Shown: positions 33,843-43,212 of the stretch, piece by piece
Layout: every line of letters begins with the position of its first letter
How positions within the stretch are numbered: position 1 is the stretch's first letter
NCBI RefSeq assembly: GCF_943846705.1
Contig: NZ_OX044366.1
Coordinates: 3,162,001 to 3,226,000 of the forward strand
Origin: an uncultured Pseudomonas sp.
GTDB taxonomy: Bacteria > Pseudomonadota > Gammaproteobacteria > Pseudomonadales > Pseudomonadaceae
DNA length: 64,000 nucleotides
Direction: 5' to 3'
Made by a program: the position numbers and the translations under genes
Notes under the pieces: model-generated
The model's database searches: none
Seen by the model: only the letters and a program-made list of their open reading frames with translations
Told to the model about the DNA's origin: nothing

Positions 33843-34982
33843 ATGCAGCGCAATATTTTCGACACCGAGCACAACTTGTTTCGTGACGCTTTTGCCGCCT
33901 TCCTCAAGAAAGAGGTGGTACCGCATCAGGAGCAGTGGGAGGCCGACGGCATGGTCAGCCGTGAGGTGTGGAAGAAGGCCGGCGACATGGGTTTTCTGCT
34001 GCCCTGGGCGGATGAAGAATACGGAGGATCGGGCCTTAAGGATTTTCGCTACGAGCAGATCATGTGCGAGGAATTGGCCAAGGTTAACGAGGCGGGCTTT
34101 ATGCTGCCGCTGCATTCGGCGCTGTGCGGCCCGTATATCGCCGAATATGGTAATGCCGAGCAGAAGGCGCGGCTTATGCCGGGCATCATCAGCGGTGAGC
34201 TGATTCTGGCCGTGGCGATGACCGAGCCCAGCGCCGGCTCCGACCTGGCAGGCATGCGCACCACCGCGGTGGATCAGGGTGATCACTATGTGCTCAATGG
34301 CTCAAAGGTGTTTATCTCCAACGGTATTTTGGCCGATGTGGTGATCGTCGCGGCCAAGACCGATCCGGCCAACAAGCACGCCATGGGGCTGTTTTTGGTT
34401 GAGCGCGGCATGCAGGGTTTCGAGCGCGGCAAGAAGCTGGAGAAGCTGGGCATGAAGAGTCAGGACACCGCTGAGCTGTTCTTCAATAACGTCAAGGTGC
34501 CCAAGGCCAATCTGCTGGGGGATGCCACGGGCGGCTTCTTCTATCTGATGAACATGCTCGCCCAAGAGCGCCTGACCAATGCCTGTGGCGCAGTAGCGGG
34601 TGCCGAGGCCGCGCTGCAAACGACCATCGATTATGTGAAGGAGCGCAAGGCCTTCGATCGACCAATTTCACACTTCCAAAACACCCGTTTCAAACTGGCG
34701 GAAATGCGCACGCAAATCGACGTGGCGCAGGTGTTCGTCGACCGCTGCGTGATGGATCACAACGAGAAGAAACTCACCCCTGAGGTCGCCGCCGAGGCCA
34801 AGTTGTTTACCACCGAGCTGCTGGGTAAGGTGGTCGATGAAGGGGTACAGCTACACGGCGGTTGGGGTTATATGTGGGAGTACCCGATCTGCAAGATGTA
34901 CGCAAACGCGCGTATTCAGCGCATTTTCGCCGGCACCTCGGAAATCATGAAAGAGATCATCAGCCGTGGCATGAAGCTCTGA
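33843..34982 (+). CDS. Acyl-CoA dehydrogenase
   Basis: A 379-residue FAD-dependent dehydrogenase that introduces the alpha-beta double bond into an acyl-CoA. Typical text: AMTEPSAGSDLAGMRTTA (~120, FAD/substrate), MGLFLVERGM, TAELFFNNVKVP, and the C-terminal GVQLHGGWGYMWEYPI with the FAD-binding QLHGG (~342). The catalytic glutamate is expected in the segment around IFAGTSEIMKEI (~365), as in the long-chain/LCAD-type group. AGGAG lies 9 bases before the ATG. The product would be a step in catabolism of the acid activated by the next gene. Confidence 0.94.
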   Translation: MQRNIFDTEHNLFRDAFAAFLKKEVVPHQEQWEADGMVSREVWKKAGDMGFLLPWADEEYGGSGLKDFRYEQIMCEELAKVNEAGFMLPLHSALCGPYIAEYGNAEQKARLMPGIISGELILAVAMTEPSAGSDLAGMRTTAVDQGDHYVLNGSKVFISNGILADVVIVAAKTDPANKHAMGLFLVERGMQGFERGKKLEKLGMKSQDTAELFFNNVKVPKANLLGDATGGFFYLMNMLAQERLTNACGAVAGAEAALQTTIDYVKERKAFDRPISHFQNTRFKLAEMRTQIDVAQVFVDRCVMDHNEKKLTPEVAAEAKLFTTELLGKVVDEGVQLHGGWGYMWEYPICKMYANARIQRIFAGTSEIMKEIISRGMKL

Positions 34983-35039
34983 TACAGCGGTAACGGCTGA
35001 GCCAAGACGAGACAGACAATAACAACAAGAGGTCTGCAT

Positions 35040-36677
35040 ATGGATGAGCAACTGCCCCTGGAGCGTTTCGCGCTCTGGGTTGAGAAACGCCCGGATGCGG
35101 TCTGGCTGCGCCAGCCGGTTAACGGTCAGTGGCATGACTTCAGCTGGCGTCAGGTCGATGACCAGGCCCGGCGATTAGCCAGCGCACTGCTGGCGCAGGG
35201 CTGCGTGCCGGGCGACCGGGTGGCGCTGTTGTCGAAGAACTGCGCCGAATGGTTTATCTGTGACCTGGCGATCATGATGGCCGGGCTGATCAGCGTGCCG
35301 TTGTACCCGCTGCAATCGGCCGACAGCATTGCCTATGTGCTGGAGCATGCGCAGTGCAAGGTCATCCTGCTTGGCAAGCTGGATGACGCGGAAAAGCTGG
35401 AGGCTGGAATTGGCCCACAGCTGACGCGTATCGCGTTGCCGTACCCGACCCTGGCCTGTACCCATGAATGGCATAGCTTGCTGGCCGCGCATGAGCCGCT
35501 GCAAACCCTTGCCGTGCAACAGCCTGGGCAAGTGCTGACGCTGGTGTATACCTCCGGTACCACAGGCAACCCAAAGGGGGTCATGCTCTCGGTGCATGCG
35601 ATGGCCTTTACCGCAGCAAACGCCTGCCGGGAAATGGGCATGAGTACGCAGGATCGGTTCTTCTCCTTCCTGCCGTTATCGCATGTCGCCGAGCGCTTTA
35701 TGGTCGAGTTCAACAGCCTGTATTGCGGCGCCCCCGTGGCGTTTGTTGAGTCGATGGAGACCTTTTCTCGCGATCTGTGTCATGTGCGGCCCACGGTGTT
35801 TTTCGCCGTGCCACGGCTGTGGACACGCTTTCAGCTGGGCGTGCTGGAGAAACTGCCGCAGGCCAAGCTGGCTCGGCTGCTGCGTATCCCGCTGATTGGC
35901 GCACTGGTGGCGCGCAAGGTGCGTCGTGGCCTGGGTCTCGATCAGGCGCGCATCATGATCTCTGGCGCGGCGGCGATTTCGCGGGGGCTGCTCGACTGGT
36001 ACCAAGCAATCGGCCTGACCCTCTGTGAGGGCTACGGCATGAGTGAAAACGTCGCTTACGGCTGCTTCAACCGCCCCGGTCAGGTGCGCTTTGGCACTGT
36101 GGGGCGGCCGATGAAAGGCTTGGAAGTGCGTATTGCTGACTCTGGCGAGATTTTGTTCCGCAGCCCGACGCTGATGCTCGGCTATTACCTCGAGCCGGAG
36201 AAAACTGCCGAGGCGTTGGTCGATGGCTGGCTGCACACCGGTGACAAGGGTGAGTTGGACAGCGATGGCTACTTGCGCATCACCGGACGGGTGAAGGACA
36301 TCTTCAAGACCAGCAAGGGTAAGTACATCGCCCCGGCACCGATTGAAGGTGAGATTGCCAAAAATCACTGGGTCGAGCAGGTGTGCCTGATGGGCAGCAA
36401 TCTGGACCAGCCGTTGGCGCTGATCGAACTGTCGCCTGCAGCCCGTGAGCAGCCGCGCGAGCAGGTGACAGCCGACCTGCAACAAACCTTGCAGCAACTC
36501 AATGCCACGCTGCAAAACCATGAGCGGGTCAGCCATTTCGTGCTGGTGCGTGAGCCCTGGACCGTGGACAACGGTTGCATGACGCCGACCATGAAAATCC
36601 GCCGTAATGTGCTGGAGGCGCGCTTTGCTGAGGAAGTCGCCGCGCTCAACACCCAGCAGCCACTGCATTGGCAATAG
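35040..36677 (+). CDS. AMP-binding long-chain fatty acid-CoA ligase (FAA1/FadD15-like)
   Basis: A 545-residue adenylate-forming enzyme. The phosphate-binding loop is LVYTSGTTGNPKGVMLS (~175), followed by FSFLPLSHVAERF, the YGMSENVAYGC motif (~335), and the HTGDKGELDSDGYLRITGR hinge region (~400) before KDIFKTSKGKYIAP. This spacing is the long-chain type rather than the short-chain type. It activates a fatty or aromatic-alkyl acid for the dehydrogenase upstream. The 57-bp gap suggests the same operon. Confidence 0.93.
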   Translation: MDEQLPLERFALWVEKRPDAVWLRQPVNGQWHDFSWRQVDDQARRLASALLAQGCVPGDRVALLSKNCAEWFICDLAIMMAGLISVPLYPLQSADSIAYVLEHAQCKVILLGKLDDAEKLEAGIGPQLTRIALPYPTLACTHEWHSLLAAHEPLQTLAVQQPGQVLTLVYTSGTTGNPKGVMLSVHAMAFTAANACREMGMSTQDRFFSFLPLSHVAERFMVEFNSLYCGAPVAFVESMETFSRDLCHVRPTVFFAVPRLWTRFQLGVLEKLPQAKLARLLRIPLIGALVARKVRRGLGLDQARIMISGAAAISRGLLDWYQAIGLTLCEGYGMSENVAYGCFNRPGQVRFGTVGRPMKGLEVRIADSGEILFRSPTLMLGYYLEPEKTAEALVDGWLHTGDKGELDSDGYLRITGRVKDIFKTSKGKYIAPAPIEGEIAKNHWVEQVCLMGSNLDQPLALIELSPAAREQPREQVTADLQQTLQQLNATLQNHERVSHFVLVREPWTVDNGCMTPTMKIRRNVLEARFAEEVAALNTQQPLHWQ

Positions 36678-36687
36678 TTGCACTGCC

Positions 36688-36718
36688 GAGGATGGGTTGA
36701 GCGCAGCGATACCCATCG
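36688..36718. repeat. Dispersed repeat, half copy 3
   Basis: GAGGATGGGTTGAGCG, then CAGCGATACCCATCG: a hairpin with GATGGGT / ACCCATC arms. It sits between the ligase and CoA-transferase genes and matches the left half of copies 1 and 2. Confidence 0.85.
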
Positions 36719-36746
36719 TTTTCTCCCGATTGTTTAAGGAGCTGTT

Positions 36747-37928
36747 ATGTCAGGCCCGCTGTCCACCCTGAAAGTACTGGATTTTTCCACCCTACTGCCT
36801 GGGCCATTTGCCTCCTTGCTGCTGGCTGATATGGGGGCAGAGGTGTTGCGGGTTGAGTCGCCCAGTCGCATGGATCTGGTTCGGGTATTGCCGCCGCATG
36901 ATGGCGGGGTGTCCGCCAGCCATGCCTACCTCAACCGCAACAAGCGCTGCATCGCCCTGGACCTGAAAAAGCCCGAGGCGGTGGCAATGGTCAAGCAACT
37001 GGTGGCTGAGTACGACATCGTGCTGGAGCAGTTTCGCCCGGGGGTGATGGATAAACTCGGTGTGGGCTATGAGGCGCTCAAGGCGATCAACCCGAAGCTG
37101 ATCTACGTGTCGATCACCGGTTACGGCCAGAGCGGCCCGTACAAGGATCGCGCTGGGCATGACATCAACTATTTGGCTTTGGCCGGTATTGCCAGTTACA
37201 CCGGACGGCGCGAAACGGGGCCATTGCCACTGGGTATTCAAGCGGCAGATATCGCTGGTGGCTCGCTGCATGGGGTGATCGGCTTGCTGGCAGCGGTAAT
37301 CCAGCGCCAGGCGACGGGGCAGGGCCAGCAAGTGGACATCAGCATGACCGACTGCGCTTTCAGCTTGCACGGTATGGCCGGGGCGGGTTATTTGGCGGCC
37401 GGGGTGGAGCCGGCGATGGAGAATCAGGCACTCAATGGCGGCAGTTTCTACGACTACTACCGTACCCGCGACGGTCGCTGGTTTTCGGTCGGTAGCCTGG
37501 AACCACAGTTTATGCAGCAGTTCTGCGCCGCCATCGGCCGCCCGGAATTGGCGTCACGCGGCTTGTCGCAGCGCCCGGAGGATCAGCAGGCACTTAAACG
37601 CGAGATTGAAATCGAGTTTGAGAAGCGCGATTTCGCCGAGTGGAGTCAGGTATTTGCTGGCCTCGATGCCTGCGTCGAGCCGATGCTGAATCTCAGCGAG
37701 GCGGTGGCGCATCCGCAGATCAAGGCCCGCGGTCTAGTGACCGAAGTGCCGCGGACGGGCAATGAGCCACAGGCGCAGATGGCCTGCCCGATCAAGTTTT
37801 CCAGCGGTTTGCCCGCGCCGCGCCATATTGGCGCGGCGTTGGGTGCGCATACCGCCGAGGTGTTGCATGAGCTGGGTTACAGCGCCGAGCAGATTGTTCA
37901 GCTTAAGGCCGCCAAGGTGGTTGCCTGA
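36747..37928 (+). CDS. CaiB/BaiF-family CoA-transferase
   Basis: A 393-residue family III CoA-transferase. The family start LKVLDFSTLLPGPFASLLLADMGAEV, the VSITGYGQSGPY block (~130) and the catalytic aspartate in the GHDINYLALAG segment (~147) are visible. Such enzymes include alpha-methylacyl-CoA racemases and CoA transfer enzymes; the branch of this protein is not resolved. AAGGAG precedes the ATG. It follows the ligase gene by 69 bp (holding a repeat), so it is likely part of the same acyl-CoA pathway. Confidence 0.92.
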   Translation: MSGPLSTLKVLDFSTLLPGPFASLLLADMGAEVLRVESPSRMDLVRVLPPHDGGVSASHAYLNRNKRCIALDLKKPEAVAMVKQLVAEYDIVLEQFRPGVMDKLGVGYEALKAINPKLIYVSITGYGQSGPYKDRAGHDINYLALAGIASYTGRRETGPLPLGIQAADIAGGSLHGVIGLLAAVIQRQATGQGQQVDISMTDCAFSLHGMAGAGYLAAGVEPAMENQALNGGSFYDYYRTRDGRWFSVGSLEPQFMQQFCAAIGRPELASRGLSQRPEDQQALKREIEIEFEKRDFAEWSQVFAGLDACVEPMLNLSEAVAHPQIKARGLVTEVPRTGNEPQAQMACPIKFSSGLPAPRHIGAALGAHTAEVLHELGYSAEQIVQLKAAKVVA

Positions 37929-38057
37929 GCCCTGCTTGGAGTCCGCTGCGCAGTAGTCGGCGGCGCTGCATCTACCCCACAGGAAGCTCGTCAAATGTTA
38001 GTTTTTCCGGCATAAGCCTGGGGCTATACCCCTCTGAGCGCTGCGGGAACACATAAC

Positions 38058-38675
38058 ATGTATCACGGTGAACGTTTCAACGCCTGGACCCATCTGGTTG
38101 GCGCCCTTTTAGCCTGCATGGGTGCAGTATGGCTACTGGTGCTGGCAAGCTTGGATGGTGACCTGCGCAAGATCATCAGCGTGGCCATCTACGGCCTGAC
38201 GTTGGTGCTGCTCTACAGCATCTCGACGCTTTACCATAGCGTAAGGGGGCCGGCGAAGGTGCTGATGCGCAAGCTCGATCACCTGTCGATCTACCTGCTA
38301 ATCGCCGGCAGCTATACGCCGTTTTGCTTGGTGACGCTCGAAGGCGCGTGGGGCTGGAGTCTGTTTGGTGTGGTCTGGGGGCTGGCGGTGTTGGGCATGC
38401 TGCAGGAGATCAAACCGCGCTCCGAGGCACGCGTACTGTCGGTTGTGATCTACGCCGTGATGGGCTGGATTGTCTTGGTAGCGGTCAAGCCGCTGATTAG
38501 TGCGCTGGGTATAGAAGGGTTTGCCTGGCTGGCCGGCGGCGGGGTGCTCTACACCGTGGGCATCATCTTCTTCGCATATGACAGCCGCTTCCGCCATTGG
38601 CATGGCATTTGGCACCTGTTCGTGATGGGCGGCAGCCTGATGCACTTCGTCGCAGTGCTGCGCTACGTGTTGTGA
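38058..38675 (+). CDS. Hemolysin III / YqfA-family membrane protein
   Basis: A 205-residue seven-helix membrane protein of the HlyIII (PAQR-like) family. The conserved features ERFNAWTHLVGALLA, STLYHSV, KLDHLSIYLLIAGSYTPF and the terminal HGIWHLFVMGGS include the histidines/aspartate proposed to bind metal. The name is historical; most members are not toxins. Probably an inner-membrane hydrolase or sensor. It converges on sprT, with 56 bp between. Confidence 0.9.
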   Translation: MYHGERFNAWTHLVGALLACMGAVWLLVLASLDGDLRKIISVAIYGLTLVLLYSISTLYHSVRGPAKVLMRKLDHLSIYLLIAGSYTPFCLVTLEGAWGWSLFGVVWGLAVLGMLQEIKPRSEARVLSVVIYAVMGWIVLVAVKPLISALGIEGFAWLAGGGVLYTVGIIFFAYDSRFRHWHGIWHLFVMGGSLMHFVAVLRYVL

Positions 38676-38731
38676 TTGTCACGGTTAACGCCCGCCTCGC
38701 AACAGGTACAACATTGGATCGGGCTATAGCT

Positions 38732-39226
38732 TTATTCGACGCGCTGTTCACCGGTAAAGCTCAACGTCACCTTGCAGCGCCGACAGAAGTAGCGCCGGCC
38801 TTTGCTGACCAGTGCGTGGCGTTGCGCGGTAAACGGGAACTCGCCCTGCGGGCAGCTGCAGCGGTAGATGTAGCGATTGACCGTGCGCCGTTGCACAGCA
38901 TAGGTGTGACAGCGATTCGGCGGCAGCTCATACACCCCGCGCATGATTAGCTGCCACTCTTCGCCGTGGGGTTGGATCTTCAGGCCGAACAGCTGGTGAG
39001 CGACCAAGTGCGCCACTTCGTGGGGCACCGTCTGTTTGAGAAAGTCTTCACGATTTTCCCGATACAGCTGCGGGTTGAAGCGCAGCTTGTTCTCCGTCAA
39101 ATGCGCCACGCCAGCCTTTTGTCCACGCAGCTTGAAACTCACTTCGGGGCGAACAAAGGCTTGTTTGAAAAAGCTTTCAGCCTGCTGGTAGCAGTGTTCT
39201 ACGCGGCTCAGGAGGTGTTCAGGCAT
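38732..39226 (-). CDS. sprT: SprT-family zinc metalloprotease-like protein
   Basis: A 164-residue protein with the metalloprotease motif HEVAHLVAH (~70) and a C-terminal zinc-ribbon-like tail of cysteines (YRCSC, then YFCRRCK). This is the E. coli SprT / SPRTN-related fold. The function in bacteria is unsettled. The ATG at 39226 is chosen with GGAGG upstream. Confidence 0.9.
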   Translation of the reverse strand: MPEHLLSRVEHCYQQAESFFKQAFVRPEVSFKLRGQKAGVAHLTENKLRFNPQLYRENREDFLKQTVPHEVAHLVAHQLFGLKIQPHGEEWQLIMRGVYELPPNRCHTYAVQRRTVNRYIYRCSCPQGEFPFTAQRHALVSKGRRYFCRRCKVTLSFTGEQRVE

Positions 39227-39293
39227 GGATGCGGCTATCGAAACAGGGCGGGTGATTATGCCCAAGGTAGATGGGCTTCGCAGCCCAGAAACG

Positions 39294-39319
39294 ACGAAAC
39301 CACCCGCAGGTGGTTTCGT
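39294..39319 (-). terminator. Hairpin downstream of the Yip1-family gene
   Basis: A perfect 11-bp stem (ACGAAACCACC and complement) with a four-base loop, 20 bases after the stop on the minus strand, with a modest T-rich tail. Confidence 0.7.
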
Positions 39320-39338
39320 TGTATGTCACCGCATGATG

Positions 39339-39938
39339 TTAGCTGGTGTACACCGGCCCAACACCCATGCCCCAGAGGATCACCGAGCAGGCAATCATCG
39401 CCACCAGCACCACCAAGCCTACTGCAAGCACCGAGCTGGAGAACATAAAGCCTTCATCCTCGGGTATGCCCATAAACATCGGTATACCGACATACAGCAG
39501 GTACACCGTGTAGCAGATGGCTGCCGTGCCCACCACCATGGCCAGCCAGAGGTGTGGGTAGAGCGCCGCAAGCCCTCCGATAAACAGCGGTGTGGCGGTG
39601 TAAGCGGCAAACACTACGCACTGTGTGAGGTTTGGGCTGGCATCGTAGGTGCGTGCCATCCAGTGAATAAACGCGCCCATTACCGCTACGCCGGCGAGCA
39701 TTGCCAGGTAGGTCATGATGGTCATTTGCAGCGCGCTGGCCTCTGTCAGCATCACTGGCGCTCGCTCGCCGATTGCCCAGCCAACCTGGGTGGTACCGAT
39801 AAAAGCCGAAACCGCGGGAATTGCCGCGAGAATCAGGACGTGGGTGAGATACATGTGGCTGATGCTTTCTTCTTCGCCACGGATTTCCTGCCATTCCTGG
39901 TCAGGATGGGTGAAGAGCCCCCAAACGTGATGGATCAT
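39339..39938 (-). CDS. Yip1-family membrane protein
   Basis: A 199-residue protein with about five membrane segments. The N-terminus MIHHVWGLFTHPDQEWQEIRGEEES and the loop MARTYDASPN are typical of the Yip1/DUF1282 family in gamma-proteobacteria. Inner-membrane location; no known function. Confidence 0.88.
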   Translation of the reverse strand: MIHHVWGLFTHPDQEWQEIRGEEESISHMYLTHVLILAAIPAVSAFIGTTQVGWAIGERAPVMLTEASALQMTIMTYLAMLAGVAVMGAFIHWMARTYDASPNLTQCVVFAAYTATPLFIGGLAALYPHLWLAMVVGTAAICYTVYLLYVGIPMFMGIPEDEGFMFSSSVLAVGLVVLVAMIACSVILWGMGVGPVYTS

Positions 39939-40096
39939 GCCAGACCTCCATTTGTTATAGCGATCGCCCCCCAGCTCAGCGCCTGATTCGCGTGTGCAGC
40001 GTCATCAGGTGCGAGGCCGAACCTATGCGACCGTATGTCGCAGTATAGGTGGCGATTCAGTCAGGCAAGGGCGGGCCGTTAGAGCAAATCGGACTC

Positions 40097-40699
40097 TCAA
40101 CCACGGCCGTAATAACGTTCTAGGATTTCCATGGCCTTGTTGATCGACTGCAAACGCTCTGTACTGCCGCCCCGATCAGGGTGGTGCAGGCTGACCAATT
40201 GTCGGTAGCGCTGTTTGATACTCGCAGGCGTGAGTGTCTCCGGGCTTTCAGCAAGTTCAAAGAGCTCCAGCGCCGCCTGTAGTTCTTCGCCACCCTGCAT
40301 GCGTGACCAGAAACTGCGCAGCAGCGTGGCGACATCCTCCTCGTCGGTGTCCCTGAGCTGGCTCATGTCGAGGTAGTAATCGCGCAGTGGGTCGTGCTCG
40401 CTTAACTCCAGGCTGCCCGACAGGTAGGGCAGCAGCTGAATGTTCAGTGCGCTGATCTGTAGATAGCCGCTACGCGTTGCCCACAGTCGCTCGCGCAGGC
40501 GATAGAGCGCGTTAAACAGCAGAAAGTGCGTACGAAACAGCACCAACTTGTCGGTCAGCGGCAGGTTGGGGATGTGGGTGCAGTGGCGTGCTTTCAGCTG
40601 CTGGATCAAGTCGTACTCGGCAAGGCCGCTAGGTGAGGCGCTCAGCAGCTGATGCAGGTGTTCGCAGAGGTCGAGGCTGGGGTCTAAATCGTCATTCAT
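40097..40699 (-). CDS. DnaJ-domain co-chaperone with DnaJ-related N-terminus
   Basis: A 200-residue protein. Residues ~8-125 form the DnaJ-related N-terminal domain (LHQLLSASPSGLAEYDLIQQLKA). The J domain is at the C-terminus, with helices around IKQRYRQLVSLHHPDRGGS; the HPD tripeptide is intact. J-domain proteins recruit and stimulate Hsp70; the client is unknown. It is divergent from ttcA, with 97 bp between. Confidence 0.92.
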   Translation of the reverse strand: MNDDLDPSLDLCEHLHQLLSASPSGLAEYDLIQQLKARHCTHIPNLPLTDKLVLFRTHFLLFNALYRLRERLWATRSGYLQISALNIQLLPYLSGSLELSEHDPLRDYYLDMSQLRDTDEEDVATLLRSFWSRMQGGEELQAALELFELAESPETLTPASIKQRYRQLVSLHHPDRGGSTERLQSINKAMEILERYYGRG

Positions 40700-40796
40700 C
40701 GGCCGAGCCTAGCATTTCAGCAACTGCGGGGTGGGGCGCGTCACGCTTTCTGCGTAAAATGCCGCATCCTCAACGACTTCCGGACTCCAGCGCACC

Positions 40797-41621
40797 ATGG
40801 GCACCCTTTCGGTCAATCAGAACAAGCTGCAAAAACGTCTGCGTCGCCAGGCCGGCGAAGCCGTTGCCGACTTCAATATGATCGAGGATGGCGACAAGGT
40901 CATGGTCTGCCTGTCGGGTGGCAAGGACAGTTACACCATGCTTGACGTGCTGTTGCACCTGCAAAAGGTCGCGCCGATCAAGTTTGAGATCGTTGCGGTG
41001 AACATGGACCAGAAGCAGCCAGGCTTCCCCGAGCACGTTTTGCCGGCGTATCTTGAGTCCATCGGTGTGCCGTACCACATCGTCGAGAAAGACACCTACT
41101 CGGTGGTAAAAGAGAAGATCCCGGAAGGCAAGACCACCTGTTCGCTGTGCTCGCGTCTGCGTCGCGGCACGCTGTACACCTTCGCCGATGAGATCGGTGC
41201 GACCAAGATGGCCTTGGGTCACCACCGTGACGACATCCTGGAAACCTTCTTCCTGAATATGTTCTACGGCGGCACCCTCAAGGCCATGCCGCCCAAGCTG
41301 CGCGCCGATGACGGCCGTAACGTGGTAATTCGTCCGTTGGCTTATTGCAACGAAGCGGATATCGAGGCTTACAGCCAGCTCAAGGAGTTCCCGATCATTC
41401 CGTGCAACCTCTGTGGCTCGCAGGAAAACCTGCAACGCCAGGTGGTCAAAGAGATGCTCCAGGACTGGGAGCGCAAGTCGCCGGGCCGCACCGAGATCAT
41501 GTTCCGCGCCTTGCAGAACGTGGTGCCGTCACAATTAGCTGACCGCAATCTGTTCGACTTCAAGAGCCTGAAAATCGATGACAGCGCGGCGCCGCGCTTT
41601 CTCGATGTAATGAACCTCTGA
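40797..41621 (+). CDS. ttcA: tRNA 2-thiocytidine(32) biosynthesis protein
   Basis: A 274-residue iron-sulfur enzyme that thiolates cytidine 32 in certain tRNAs. The PP-loop SGGKDS (~39), the cluster-binding CSLCSRLRRG (~115) and CNLCGS (~205) are present. Full length. A -10-like TAAAAT lies at 40755. Confidence 0.96.
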   Translation: MGTLSVNQNKLQKRLRRQAGEAVADFNMIEDGDKVMVCLSGGKDSYTMLDVLLHLQKVAPIKFEIVAVNMDQKQPGFPEHVLPAYLESIGVPYHIVEKDTYSVVKEKIPEGKTTCSLCSRLRRGTLYTFADEIGATKMALGHHRDDILETFFLNMFYGGTLKAMPPKLRADDGRNVVIRPLAYCNEADIEAYSQLKEFPIIPCNLCGSQENLQRQVVKEMLQDWERKSPGRTEIMFRALQNVVPSQLADRNLFDFKSLKIDDSAAPRFLDVMNL

Positions 41622-41638
41622 GCCTAGGCTTGGCTGCG

Positions 41639-41669
41639 GAGGATGGGTCGAGCGCAGCGACACCCATCA
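41639..41669. repeat. Dispersed repeat, half copy 4
   Basis: GAGGATGGGTCGAGCG, then CAGCGACACCCATCA. It differs from copy 3 by T-to-C at two positions (GGGTCG and GACACCC), lying between ttcA and the glycosylase-like gene. Confidence 0.85.
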
Positions 41670-41691
41670 ATTACGGTTTAAGGATTGCCCG

Positions 41692-42363
41692 ATGCGTGAC
41701 TACAAATGGCTGCACGAATACTGCCTGAACCGCTTCGGTTCGATCGCCGCACTGGAGTCAATGCTGCCACAGTCGTGCAGCGCCGAGGAATTGCGGGCGA
41801 TCAGTGATGACCGCTACCTGTCGACGCTCAGCCTGCGAGTGTTTCGCGCCGGCCTTAAACACAGCCTGGTGGATGCCAAGTGGCCGGCGTTTGAGCAGGT
41901 GTTCTTCGGCTTCGATCCGGAGAAAGTGGTGCTGATGGGCGCAGAGCGCCTGGAAAACCTGATGCAGGATGCGCGCATCATTCGTCACTTGGGCAAGCTT
42001 AAGAGCGTGCCGCGCAATGCTCAGTTCATTCTCGATGTGCGCCAGGAAAAGGGCAGCTTCGGCGCGCTGATCGCCGATTGGCCAGTGAGCGATATCGTCG
42101 GGCTGTGGAAGTACCTGGCCAAACACGGCAGTCAGCTCGGCGGGCTCTCTGCGCCACGGTTTCTACGCATGGTTGGCAAGGACACGTTCGTGCCTACCGA
42201 TGATGTGGTCGCAGCACTGAAGGCGCAGAAGATTATCGATAAAGCCCCGACCAGCCTAAAAGAGCGGGCAGCCGTGCAGGACGCCTTCAATCAGTGGCAT
42301 CAGCAGAGCGGGCGGCCACTGTGTCAGCTGTCAGCGATGCTGGCGCTTACGGTTAATCACTAA
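41692..42363 (+). CDS. Tag-family DNA-3-methyladenine glycosylase-like protein
   Basis: A 223-residue helix-hairpin-helix protein of the Tag-like group. It opens MRDYKWLHEYCLNRFGS; the HhH-type turn and glycosylase core lie around FEQVFFGFDPEKVV and LGGLSAPRFLRMVGKDTF. Probably repairs alkylated bases, but it lacks the classic Tag N-terminal zinc motif, so activity is uncertain. AAGGA precedes the ATG. Confidence 0.8.
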   Translation: MRDYKWLHEYCLNRFGSIAALESMLPQSCSAEELRAISDDRYLSTLSLRVFRAGLKHSLVDAKWPAFEQVFFGFDPEKVVLMGAERLENLMQDARIIRHLGKLKSVPRNAQFILDVRQEKGSFGALIADWPVSDIVGLWKYLAKHGSQLGGLSAPRFLRMVGKDTFVPTDDVVAALKAQKIIDKAPTSLKERAAVQDAFNQWHQQSGRPLCQLSAMLALTVNH

Positions 42364-42377
42364 GGTCGAGCGTTGCG

Positions 42378-43136
42378 ATGGAGCAGGCAATCAAGCGGGT
42401 CGCGCAGCAACTCAAGCAAGCCGAAAGAATTTTGCTAATTACCGGTGCCGGCTTGTCTGCCGATTCCGGTTTACCTACCTATCGCGGCCTGGGCGGTCTG
42501 TATAACGGTCATACCGCCGAAGGCCTGTCGATTGAAACCGCGTTATCGGGGTCGATGCTGCAGCGTGATCCGGCGCTGTGCTGGAAGTACCTGGCGGAGC
42601 TGGGCAGGGCGTGTTTGGGTGCCCAGGCCAATGCCGGGCATTACGCGATTGCTGAGCTACAGCGCAGAAAGCCAGGATGCTGGTTGCTAACGCAGAACAT
42701 CGATGGCTACCACCGCGCAGCCGGTAGCCCGATGGAGCGGCTGATCGAGATTCACGGCGAGCTGGCTCCGTTGTATTGCCAGTCCTGCGGGGCGGTCGAT
42801 GCGGAGCTGGCCGCGCACTTGCAGCGGCCATTGCCACCCAAATGCCGGCAATGCGCCGGGGTGCTGCGCCCGCCCGTGGTGCTGTTTGAAGAAATGCTCC
42901 CGGAGCAGGCCATCGATACGCTTTACGCCGAGCTAGGCAAAGGTTTTGATGTGGTCATCAGTATCGGCACCAGCGCCAGCTTTCCCTATATCGTCGAACC
43001 GCTGCTGCGCACGCGGCAAGCCGGTGGCTTTACGGTTGATGTCAACCCACAGCGTACCGAGCTGAGCGACAGGGTGGATGTACATTTGCCGGGGCGTGCC
43101 TTAGATGTTTTGCCGGAACTACTGAGTCACATTTAG
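42378..43136 (+). CDS. SIR2-family NAD-dependent protein deacylase
   Basis: A 252-residue sirtuin. NAD-binding ITGAGLSADSGLPTYR (~20), TQNIDGYH (~110), catalytic histidine in IEIHGEL (~130), and zinc cysteines CQSC, then CRQC. FGE-type loop reads LFEEMLP. It removes acyl groups from lysines. I leave the symbol empty because cobB is used here for the cobyrinate synthase. Start 15 bp after the previous stop suggests co-transcription with the glycosylase-like gene. Confidence 0.94.
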   Translation: MEQAIKRVAQQLKQAERILLITGAGLSADSGLPTYRGLGGLYNGHTAEGLSIETALSGSMLQRDPALCWKYLAELGRACLGAQANAGHYAIAELQRRKPGCWLLTQNIDGYHRAAGSPMERLIEIHGELAPLYCQSCGAVDAELAAHLQRPLPPKCRQCAGVLRPPVVLFEEMLPEQAIDTLYAELGKGFDVVISIGTSASFPYIVEPLLRTRQAGGFTVDVNPQRTELSDRVDVHLPGRALDVLPELLSHI

Positions 43137-43212
43137 AGCCATAGAATTTGCAAATGCATGTCATAGAGGGCATAGTCGCGCCCTTGTGAAATTCACCGAC
43201 ACGGTCGTGCCC

